Shown one piece after another: positions 1 to 9,400 of a stretch of 14,940 nt of DNA (the stretch's first letter is position 1; the number at the start of each line of letters is the position of its first letter). The notes under the pieces are model-generated. The model saw only the letters and a program-made list of their open reading frames with translations, was not told the origin of the DNA and ran no database searches. The stretch is from Cyclostephanos tholiformis (taxonomy: Eukaryota; Bacillariophyta; Thalassiosirophyceae; Thalassiosirales; Thalassiosiraceae), in the NCBI GenBank assembly GCA_036939975.1, contig JALLPB010000766.1, positions 1 through 14,940 on the forward strand, given 5' to 3'. The position numbers and the translations under genes are program-made.

Positions 1-1718
1 ATGTTTTGCCTACGGTGAAACGAGCAATGAAACAGACCAACTTTGGTGAGAATCTCTTTAATAGATGATGAGCTACCTTTGTCCTGATCAGTAACAATTG
101 TTTTTGTCCGCTGGTTAATGATCGGATGACACTTGAGCAAAAATTTCCAAAATATCTGCCAGTTACTCTTATCCTCATTACCAAAGAGAATACCACAACC
201 TAAACCAACCATCTTTTGGTTCGCTGATCCAGCATATGCCGAAAACAACGTATACTTCCCGAATGACATATGAGCGGCATCTGCTTGGATGACATCCTGT
301 AAGAACGGCGCTTGTGCTTTCGATGTAGAGGTGGCAATTAAAATACCTGTTAAAAACTTCAACTCAGGACCATCTTCCATACCCAAACTGTTCGTAAGTT
401 CGAGCTCATGCTTACGGAGCCACTCGTTAATGTAGTCTAACCTTGGCTGTCCTCTCTCGAGTGTCGGTTCGTTTGCCATCTCGCGCCGATCCAACTCTTC
501 CTTTACAACAACTGCACGTATCTGACGTAGGACATCGCGCCGACTAGTGAAAATGAGCTCGCAATCATGTCCCCTCTCTACCAAAGAATCCCGGAGTGCG
601 TACGCGTATTTCACGTTGTCCTCTGGTTCCCCAAATATGTCCTTTCTTGCATGTTCTCTTGCGTCCTGCAAAATGTTATTTGTAATGGCGTATTCATTGA
701 CATAGTCACGAATAACCTCGGACATAACACGATAGCTTGCACCTGGACAATCAGCTACTGTTTTGCGTAGTAAATAACTTACCCACTTTGCGCGGAAGGG
801 CATCCGAAGCTTGTCTTCGTCAAAGTATTGTGCATTTGGTGGAATGTTAAGAACATCATCTTCTTCACGACAGCAAGCGACACGAACGAGCCACCCATCA
901 TGCTGACGGAACGTCGCTGCAACATAAAAATTGGGTCCACCAACAACGTAGCTTAAGTAACTGCTTTTCATGACAGAGACCTTAATAAGCCGGAGGTTTG
1001 CCTCCTCAGCAATGCGAATCATGAGGGTCTCCTTCGATTTGAATCGGTGACCAGCAAGCAGTCTCTGAGACTCAACCAACATCATCAATCGTATTGTTGG
1101 ACACTGGTCACCAGTGTAATTTCGAAGCTGAGCACGTGAGGGAGACGAAGTAGAAAGATTTGCTTCATGCTCGTCCTTCGCAGTCTTATTCCGATTACTG
1201 TCAAGCCATCGCTTCCTCTCCTTCTCAAATCTCGACTGAGCTTTCTTTGCCTCCTTCGGAGACATGTTTGATGTATCTGGAGGCTGCGGACCACCAAGAA
1301 CACGGGTACGCCTGACATTGGCAGGAGGCGGGAAGGATGAAAAGTTCTTCTCAACATAGTCTTCATCGTCATCGACTCCGTCAAGGTCCTTCTCGTCGTC
1401 GTCAGAATAAATCAACATGCATGGCGGTGGCGCAGAAGGTCGCAAATTTGAAGGGGCTGTCTCGATTAGTCTACCGCGTTTGTACAGCCTTGTTGTCACA
1501 ACCTCCTTTGGCACGGAGGCACTAGGAGATGATGCGCTGCCAGCAGCACTCCGATTCCTTGCACGTGCAGCAGCACGAGAACTCCTAGCATTGGACCCAG
1601 CCGGCGAGATGGCTGTCTCATTGCCACCCTTGCGCCTAACACGACGACGTGTACCTTCAGAGGTATCAGAAGCCAATGAATGAGCAGATGAGACACCGGC
1701 ACCCAAGCGCTTAGACAT
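1..1718 (-). CDS. Mutator-like (MULE) transposase, partial (C-terminus beyond window)
   Basis: A single reading frame stays open from an ATG at 1718 to the left edge: 572 codons without a stop, and the protein is still incomplete. An in-frame TAA about 60 nt upstream, with no Met between, supports this start. MULE transposases cut and paste class II elements with a DDE nuclease. Visible parts are a Ser/Arg-rich basic head (about 1-75), an acidic DDDE-rich patch (about 103-118), a Lys/Arg/Glu-rich helical segment, then a Trp- and Cys-containing region such as precedes MULE catalytic cores. The core follows: QADAAHM (Asp480, first catalytic Asp), NEDKSNW, IVTDQDKG (Asp544, second Asp) and HCSFHRRQN (Cys565-x2-His568), the usual C-x2-H ahead of the catalytic Glu. 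That Glu must lie off the window. No frameshift or stop is seen, so the copy may be recent or active. The family call rests on motif order read by eye. Confidence 0.85.
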   Translation of the reverse strand, partial: MSKRLGAGVSSAHSLASDTSEGTRRRVRRKGGNETAISPAGSNARSSRAAARARNRSAAGSASSPSASVPKEVVTTRLYKRGRLIETAPSNLRPSAPPPCMLIYSDDDEKDLDGVDDDEDYVEKNFSSFPPPANVRRTRVLGGPQPPDTSNMSPKEAKKAQSRFEKERKRWLDSNRNKTAKDEHEANLSTSSPSRAQLRNYTGDQCPTIRLMMLVESQRLLAGHRFKSKETLMIRIAEEANLRLIKVSVMKSSYLSYVVGGPNFYVAATFRQHDGWLVRVACCREEDDVLNIPPNAQYFDEDKLRMPFRAKWVSYLLRKTVADCPGASYRVMSEVIRDYVNEYAITNNILQDAREHARKDIFGEPEDNVKYAYALRDSLVERGHDCELIFTSRRDVLRQIRAVVVKEELDRREMANEPTLERGQPRLDYINEWLRKHELELTNSLGMEDGPELKFLTGILIATSTSKAQAPFLQDVIQADAAHMSFGKYTLFSAYAGSANQKMVGLGCGILFGNEDKSNWQIFWKFLLKCHPIINQRTKTIVTDQDKGSSSSIKEILTKVGLFHCSFHRRQN

Positions 1719-1846
1719 CCTGAAGTCGCCGGGAGAGAATTGTCTGAAGTACTCCAGATCTGAGATCTCAGTAGTAGATTATGATAGCTGTTGTGTGAGA
1801 TATACTAGATAAGGCTCTAACGGGGCTATCGCCAAAACTAGAGGCA
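1719..1846. other. Transposase 5' flank
   Basis: This is a short AT-rich leader between the transposase ATG and the tandem array. It contains one isolated GTGAGATA (1795) that resembles the array anchor but is out of the 30-bp phase. I see no gene in it. Confidence 0.5.
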
Positions 1847-2217
1847 GATCAGAAAACAAGATTACAAAATTACTCTGTGAGACAAAGGAAATTACAAAAG
1901 GTTTGCGTGAGACATAAAAGATTACAAATTTGTCGCGTGAGACAGTAGAAATTACCAAAATGTTGCGTGAGACATATCAGATTACAAAAATATTGCGTGA
2001 GACATAGGAGATAATAAGGAAAATTTCCGTGAGACAGTACAAATTACGATTACGAGAAAGTGAGACAGCTGAGATATAACTTTGAGAAAGTTCGAAAGAT
2101 TGAATTACAATTACGAGAAAGTGAGACAGAGGAGATTCTAACTGTCGAAGTGAGACACCACAAATAATACCCGAACACTTTGAGACTCTACGAATTACAA
2201 GCGCCCTATTCGAGACA
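1847..2217. repeat. 30-bp tandem array, about 12 degenerate units (GTGAGACA anchor)
   Basis: The octamer GTGAGACA or a close variant recurs at 1877, 1907, 1937, 1967, 1997, 2029, 2060, 2121, 2150, 2180 and 2210. The spacing is 30, 30, 30, 30, 32, 31, 61 (two units), 29, 30 and 30. In the better units the anchor is preceded by TTGC or similar and followed after about six bases by ATTACAAA. The left five units are best conserved and decay to the right. The array lies directly behind the transposase start, so it probably belongs to the same element as subterminal or terminal-inverted-repeat DNA, and may also act as its promoter. The left end of the element is outside the window, so an inverted copy cannot be checked. 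Stop codons in all frames argue against coding. Confidence 0.85.
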
Positions 2218-2365
2218 TAGGAGATGATCTCCCTTATAAATATTGCTTTCCACGTGAGGTAAAGTAAAACCACCAAACTGCAACATTAGCCCTATTTCAC
2301 CCTCCTCACCATCCTTATCCTCACGACTGAATCTCAGTTCTGGGAGAGAGGAGGGCGCTAGTGCT

Positions 2366-2596
2366 ATGAGGTACAACAAAATATAAATCTTCTCAGTGAG
2401 GTACTTTTGTATAGATACTAACAACATGAGGGAAACACAAATCAATACCACTCTGATGAGTTTATGGCAAACAGCATGTCCTCACGGTGAGTTTTTCTGG
2501 GGGTACCGGGGAAGAAGGCGTGGTGCTATGAGGCATAGTAAAATAAGCGAATTTCGTGAATGTCCAGGGAAAGTCATGTAAGCCCAGTGAGGGTAT
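2366..2596. repeat. Weaker continuation of the 30-bp periodic array (RTGAG anchor)
   Basis: The anchor decays to ATGAG or GTGAG but keeps the rhythm: 2366, 2396, 2426, 2456, 2487, 2528, 2556 and 2587, with steps of 30, 30, 30, 31, 41, 28 and 31. Two stretches, GTGCTATGAGGTACAACAAA at 2361 and GTGCTATGAGGCATAGTAAA at 2523, are the most similar to each other. Phase is lost relative to the left block (2210 to 2366 is 156 bp). This is probably an older part of the same array, separated by about 150 bp of unrecognisable sequence. Confidence 0.55.
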
Positions 2597-2990
2597 GGGG
2601 AGAGTTTTTTCCAAAAAATATCGAAGTTACCATAAAAAATCGGTTTTAGCTTCGACAGATCCACGGCTGGCTTGGCCTGCCAAGAAAAAATTATCCTAAT
2701 AATACGACACTCAACGGTCTATACCTTACGTAGGAGTCACTATGATTGTAAGTCCTGTAATTATAAGGTATTATTTTTTACTATAGGTTCCTATCTAGAG
2801 GTGATCATCGTAGGTAGGAGCTGGTTAATTTGGATGTTCCTAACACAAGAGAGAGGAAAGAGGTAGTATAGTCATATTATCTTCTTCCCCTTTCTTTGCC
2901 GCTATTACTACTGCTGATTTAACAATTGTCGCCTTATTTACCTGCATAGTAATCTAGGTAATAGGGAAGCTAAGTGTTAATAGCTTTTAG
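2597..2990. other. Gene-free AT-rich stretch
   Basis: Only short random-looking ORFs occur here. I find no RNA gene or coding similarity. The right boundary of the transposon probably falls between here and the end of the 30-bp array, but no target-site duplication can be assigned without the other end. Confidence 0.5.
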
Positions 2991-3170
2991 GGTTAGCTAA
3001 GGGTTACTATAGGAATTTGTTGGCGTATCGAGCTTCGTGGGCATGTACTAATTCCATTTCCAGCTGAGTTTTTTGGTAGCGATGTTCCTCGTAGCATGTA
3101 CTAATTCCCAATTAATTCCCAATTTTTAGCTAACCTTTAGCTAACCGTTAGCTAACCCTCTTAGCTAACT
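2991..3170. promoter_or_regulatory. Cluster of palindromic TTAGCTAA boxes upstream of the ubiquitin protease
   Basis: TTAGCTAAC(C) occurs at 3126, 3137, 3148 and 3161, with steps of 11, 11 and 13 bp, so nearly one helical turn per site. A fifth TTAGCTAA is at 2993 and a partial AGCTAAG near 2969. The core TTAGCTAA is its own reverse complement. The cluster ends about 245 bp before the protease ATG at 3415. A 15-bp direct repeat (GCATGTACTAATTCC at 3041 and 3094) lies between. A multi-site binding platform for a dimeric transcription factor is inferred; the factor is unknown. Confidence 0.45.
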
Positions 3171-3414
3171 CCCGACGACAATTGTTAATTCAGCGGTAGT
3201 AGTGTATTTTTTGTTGCCTCCACAAGATCTGGAACAAGTCCACCCGGGCAGGGAGAAGGTGCATACCACGACCGCAGACCATGGGCCAGAGGAGGCACGT
3301 CCGAGATTCGCCGACCTCAAAATAGAGCCAATACCGATACTTCCATCTTCCGCATCCAGGTGAGGTCTAGCCCAGGAGGCAGGAGGTAGGAGGCAGGCAC
3401 AATCCACACTGATC
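3171..3414 (+). other. Probable promoter-proximal region and 5' UTR of the ubiquitin protease
   Basis: This stretch is purine- and C-rich and holds no supported gene of its own. Antisense ORFs starting inside the protease cross it but carry no recognisable domain. The ATG at 3415 sits in a favourable context, with A at -3 and G at +4. Confidence 0.4.
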
Positions 3415-6400
3415 ATGGGTTGCCCCCAATCCAAACCAGTTGTCGTCGATTCGTCGGGGCGGACAAATCAGGGACGTCCTCCCGCTCCCGAGAAGAAACC
3501 GAGCGTTTCGATTCGTGACCCGATGGGAGGAGTAGTAGTAGGAGGAGGAGGTGGTGGTGGCGCCGAGGCAATGACCAAAGCGACGACACCTACGACGATG
3601 ACGACGAGCGAGTCGAGCCAGCGGAGTCGAAGGGGCAGAGTCGTTGCGTTCGCGACACAACAGCGGCAAACCGCTGCAAACGACGGTAGTATCGAGGCCG
3701 TGCGCAACAAGAACGACGATGACGAGAACGACGTACCGCCATCGCCTGTGCCGCCGCCCCCACCTCGGCCGCCGCTGTCGAGGACGGGGTCATCGTTCAT
3801 CCGACGCGATAGGCGACGCGGACACGACCCCGGGACGGACAACTACGACAGGGGCAGCGAAAGGAACCCAAGGGCCGATAAAGATGCCGGAAATGATGAC
3901 GGCGCTTGTATGAGGGATATGCCCCCGGCGCTGGAGGACCCGTCCCTGCCATCCCCGGAATTCCCCCCCCCGACGTCGGTCGTCGACCCCTCCCCTTCTC
4001 CCGTCTCCCCCCCCCTCATCTCCTCGTCCCTCCCCGCGTCGTCGCCGTCGTCGTTCTTCGTCGTCGACGACGCCGCCGCCCCCCTGACGACAGTTCCGGC
4101 GGTCGATCCGCGGTGGGAGTACATATTCACCACGCTGTCCTCCCGCATCCTCGACCCGATGGACCTACAATCGACTTTGGACGCTGTGATCGGGAACACG
4201 TTGGACCGCCTGACGCCCGCGGAGATCTCCTTTGTGCGACGGCGCGTCAAGATTGCGATGCGTTCGATCCTCGATGGTGTAAGCGGGGAAGGAGGGGGGG
4301 GGGGAACGACGGCCGACGATGTCTCGTCGACGAGGAGTCATTATCCCAACTATGCCAGCAGAGAGGGCGGGGGGGGGGGAGGCGGGGGCGGGGGTAGGTC
4401 GAGGAAAAAGGGAAAGTTCTTCACCTACTCGCCTCTATCTACGGCGCAGAGGCTCCTGCCGTCGTCGTCGTCGATGGGCGGAGGGCACGATGGAGTCGGA
4501 GGACTGGGCGGTGGCGGTCGACGGTCGCCGTCGCCCAACCCCCTGGAGGAGTCCCACGACCGGTCGAGGGAGACATACAGGAAGGAGAGGCTGCTCGATG
4601 TCGTGGCCTTCCGGAAGGTTTTCGAAGGGGGTGGACGCTGCCTGCGGGATTTACGCGCGTCTTGCGCGTGGGCGGTGGAGGGGGACAACAACGCGCGAAC
4701 GACCGAGGTCTGCGGCGACGACAACGACGACGGGGGGGGAACCGCCTCGGCCCCTCATGCCGCGATCAATGCGAGCGACGGCCCATCAACGAACGTTGCC
4801 GTCGAGCAGAACAATCGCAAACGGAGCTCCTCGGGTCTGATGGGCCTAACGGGGGCCGGGAGGGCGTCGTTGTCGACGACGCCTTCGCATCCGCCGACGT
4901 CCGTCGCGCGGAGTAAAGCGAGTCCTCTGAGGCAAGCCACAAGTTCGATGAGCCCGGACCGGAGTGATCAAGAGGAGGGGGCCGACGAGGACGTCGCCGT
5001 AGGCGTCGACTCCTCCAGGGGCGGTGGCGTCGATTTATTAACGTCGGACGTTGACGCGACGTGCAGGATTGACATTTACGGCTCGGCTTTTCTCCTGCTC
5101 CTGTATATGTCTGAGTCGCGGTGGGATTACGTCGGCGAAATCGCCAAGCTAAGTGCCGCAGAGGTGGGGCTGATCGTGGACGTGAACAAAGTCGCCCTCC
5201 TACGTGACGGGGAGGAGGAGAAGGAGAAGGAAGAGGGGGAGAAGGAGGAGGGGATTGACGGGGATCTCTACCCCCCCTCCTCCGTTAACTCGGTAAGGAC
5301 CTCTACTGCATTAAGGATGAAGCTGCCGCGACGACGACAACGGCCGCCGCCAATTAAGGGGCGGCACGATCCGATGGTGATTGTTGAGGGTAGGAAAATT
5401 CCTCCCCCCCCGGGACTGCCCTCGCTATCGCCACCGTCAGAGGTATATAATCGGCCGGACCTGGTTATCAACGAGCCCGTCGGGGTGAACTTCTCTTCTT
5501 TATGCTTCCTGATGGCTATGGCGTTGCGGGGCACGCGACGCCAGAGGGTAAACCTACTGTTCTACTTTCTACTCCCCCCGAAGGAGTTACATTCCGTCCT
5601 CGCTTCCCATCCCGCAGGGGGATTTCCCACGTGGCTGCTTGAGATCGACGAGGAAGTCGTGCTGTCGTATGATTCGCTGAAATATTACTACAATCACGAG
5701 GGCGTCATGCTCCCTCTGGCCGATCACAGGGATAATCTTCCTGCATCGCGTAAGAGGAGGCGACTTTGCATCGATGCCAAGGGCTCGATTGAGGTCCTCG
5801 CTGCCTTGTTGGCCGAATCTATGAGCGACAAACGTGGTCGCAAGATGCTGGATGACGGTGACTACGGGACGCGTCGGTTGATAAGCCTCCTTGAATCTAA
5901 CGGAGAATCGGCCAAGAAGACGGACCAATTATCGACGGACGTGAGTGGTTTTTCGTCTGTAAAGTGCCAAACAGTGAACGCCATGCTCCTGCGTGCATCG
6001 CAGGACGGGGGAGCGTCAACCGCCCTGGCCGATCTTTCCCCAAGCGATTTGCACTGCGTCAGTAAATTCGTCGAGCTGTCCACTTCGCTCGATAATAACC
6101 CCGCCAACCTGGGCAATGTTTTTGATCGATTATCCTGGTCGATGAAAGATTTTGTAGAGTGGGCGGATGTTGCCATGAACGACATTGTATTGGACAGCAT
6201 CATGTTCTGTTTATTCGGCACCGGTATTCTCCCGACCGCGCAGATGGAATTCCAGCTGGTGGCGCAACGGTGGATCGATTGGAATTTAACCAATGTAGCA
6301 GAGAATTCTCCTGCGCCATTCCGCGATGGAGACGACAGTCCATTACCTGCACCGTTACCGGTGAAGGGCGGGTTACGACGAATGTTTAGCATGACACACG

Positions 6401-9400
6401 CGTTGGACCTTCCTTCAGAGGAGGTCGTGAAGAGTGTCGGCGAATTCAATTACGTTTGGGGAGGCATAGGCGGTTCGGATGGGAAGGGTGGTTTGGGCAA
6501 CGGAGTCGTTTACTGCATAGACAAGAGGTGGTGGGATGAGTGGGTGGCGTTCTCTGGATGGCGGAACAGACCGAAAAGTGATCTTACCAGCATGCCTAAA
6601 TCTCTTAAAAGACCTAGAGAATTGTCGACGGAACGACTAATTGATCGTTCTCCGGGTTCAATATCGTCTGGATCACGGGGCTCGTACGAACCAATGAAAT
6701 CTTCCGTCGTTAGCGGAGTTGATTACGTACTAGTCCCTCCTGGGGTGTGGAATGTGCTATACGAAATGTATGGAGGTGGACCACCACTTCCGAGGATGAT
6801 TTTTCCAGATTATGGGAACCGTGGGACGTACATGAATGGAGGAGTAGACGGTGGGGATGTACACGTTGGAGATGAATCTGTAGAAGTAATTTCACACGAG
6901 GCAGAGCCAGTCCAGCATTACCCGAAAGAAATGCCGCTTTCAGTTAGAGTCGCAACTCATCCTTGGATTGTTCATTGTCAAATATGCGACCCCCAGCAAC
7001 CATTTAGAAAAGGAGACGCAGGACAATTGTCCATCAGAATCATGGTAGTACCAGAGCAACCTCTGTGGCGTTTATTCGGCGAGATCGTCGTCCGGTTGCC
7101 AATATGCTATGCGAAGGCGCGCGATAGCCACGGTGAAGGAAGGAGCAGATTGTGGAGATTTGAAAACACGGCATCTACTGCTGGAAGTCGATACGGTCCG
7201 TGGGCGCTTCTTTGTAAGAACCGATGTGCCGAAATTCCCATAATCACATCTTCTTATGATAAGTACAAAGAACGGTGGGAGACTTATGCCGAAAAGCACT
7301 CTGTTGAGAGTATTGGTATTTCGGACGGGATGCGCCTGATGTATGAATTTGCAGTCGCAAACAAAGATGGAACCTTTACGTGGCCTCGCGAGGCTGCGGC
7401 AAAGGCAACAACTGCCCGTAGGATTGCAGACGAGGATGCTAAATTTAGGCTCTTGTTACGTGGGTTAGGCACCGATTCTGAACCTTTGAAAGCACCGATC
7501 ATAAGAACAATGGTCGACGCTATGGATTCTACTGGTTGTTGGTATCAAGCAATCATTGTAAATGTCGACAACACAACAATGGCTAGTGGTGACACTGAAT
7601 CTGATGGTCACTTTGTGGATGGGCCAGCTTCCAATCATTCCAACGCGGATGAATTTAGAGAGTACACTCACGTCCGTGTCAACTTTAACTCCCGTACTGG
7701 GAATCACGAGGAGTGGATTGACGTTAAATCAGATCGCCTAGCAGTCAGGGGCCGTATGACATCCGGCAGTGTTGAAAACATTGACAGCGATTCTAATAGC
7801 GAAGAAGCTAATTCATCTAGTGAGACAAAAAGCCGATTAGCTGCAGGGATAAGTAAGAAGAAAGATACCAACGAGACAACAAACCCTGATCCAAACAACA
7901 ATGCAGTTTGCTTGTTTCCATCGTACGGTGCATGTGGCCTTATGAACTTGGGTAATACCTGCTATGCCAATTCTGGCTGGCAATGCATGTCATACCTGCC
8001 GCTCCTACGATCATACCTATTGAGTGGGCAGTTCAAGATAAACGGGGACATAAATATGGACAATCCACTGGGCACTGGAGGTAAAATAATTGAGGAATTC
8101 TCGGACTTGCTGCGTTTCATGTGGAGTGGAAAATTCGGAGCCCGTGCGCCTCAAAAGTTTCGTGTTTTCCTCGGAAAGTGTCGTTCACAATATAGTGGAG
8201 CAGACCAACAGGACGCTCAAGAGTTAATTAATGACATGTTTGATATGCTTCACGAGGACGGCAATAGAGTGAAGAAGAAACCCTACGTGGAAGCACTGGA
8301 GGACAAATTTATCGAAAAATCGGAGCTTTCGAGAGTCGGCCAAGAGGCATGGCGACGATTCCTTCGACGTAATCGTTCTGCCATATCGGACCTCTCTACG
8401 GGCCAACTCTTCAACCGAGTCACGTGTCCTGAGTGCAATCATTCAAGCCCCAAATTTGACGAATTCAACATGTTATCCCTCCCATTTCCCACCATGACTG
8501 AGGTGATTTTTCAGTGCACTGTTGTAAGACGTGCTACAGCTCTGAATTGTTTCAACTTTGTTGAGAACTGGCGTCATCACAAGGATTTGCCGTTACCAAA
8601 AGAAGTAAATTCCTCGCCACCTTCCAAAGAACTGATCTTTGAAGAGTATATAATACCTATGTCCAGACTGGCTGACATTGGTGACTTGAAAATGAAGTTG
8701 CAGAATTTAAGTGGCATCCAGGCAAAAGATATGAGGGTGTGCAAGAAAGAAGATATCGCAACAAATACAAGCGATAACAATCATTCATTCACCAATACAC
8801 ACACTAGGGTTTCCCTTCTGCCTGATAAAGAAGGGCCCTGTTTAAGGCTGCTTCAACAAGAATCGTTGGACGACGACCCTTCGCCGATATTTGTAAGCAT
8901 AATTGCGTTTGAAACAACTTTGTACGTTAGACCCATCGAACACCAATACATTTTAAAGGATGAAAAGTCAGATGATGCTTCGACGACTGCAAGTGAAAGG
9001 AGCAATGATAGTGCAATTCAAACAGCAGCCAGAAAAAGGGAAGATGACGAGATTGCACAAGAATATTTGAAGGTGTACGGCGATGGAAATGAATGTATTA
9101 TTTTTGACACGAATCCAACTCTGCTTGCGAAGGCCATCTCCCGCAATCTTTGGCCGAAAGAAGACAAAGATTTCACACTAGGTTTGCGTGTAGATGCTAT
9201 TGATCACCGCAATTACTGGTTTCCAGGCAGTGTGATTGAACTCGTCGAGCCAAAGGAAGGAGAGACCGACCAAACAATCATGAAAGTCAAGATCCACTTC
9301 GACAACTATGCGTCTAAATGGGATGAAATATATTCCATCGAAAGTTTCACTTTAGGACGAGTTTGTCCTTTGTACAGCCATGCTTCTCCAAGGTCAAAAC

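Noticed and set aside
1337..1683. Plus-strand ORFs inside the transposase region
   Set aside because: They lie opposite the long open transposase frame, have no domain, and are explained as its complement.
1847..2596. CRISPR array
   Set aside because: The 30-bp period is a full tandem unit with degenerate sequence, not constant repeats separated by unique spacers, and the context is eukaryotic.
2655..2682. GGCTGGCTTGGCCTGCCA resembling a stretch near 14563
   Set aside because: A match of about 17 of 19 bases between two places in 15 kb is expected about once by chance, and the flanks do not align.
2990..3010. TTTAGGGTTAG resembling telomeric repeat
   Set aside because: Only one unit is present, and it is better explained as part of the TTAGCTAA box cluster.
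3468..4940. Many overlapping ORFs (60-195 aa) on both strands in the 5' half of the protease gene
   Set aside because: GC-rich low-complexity DNA has few stop codons in any frame. The products are Arg/Pro/Ser-rich and without motifs.
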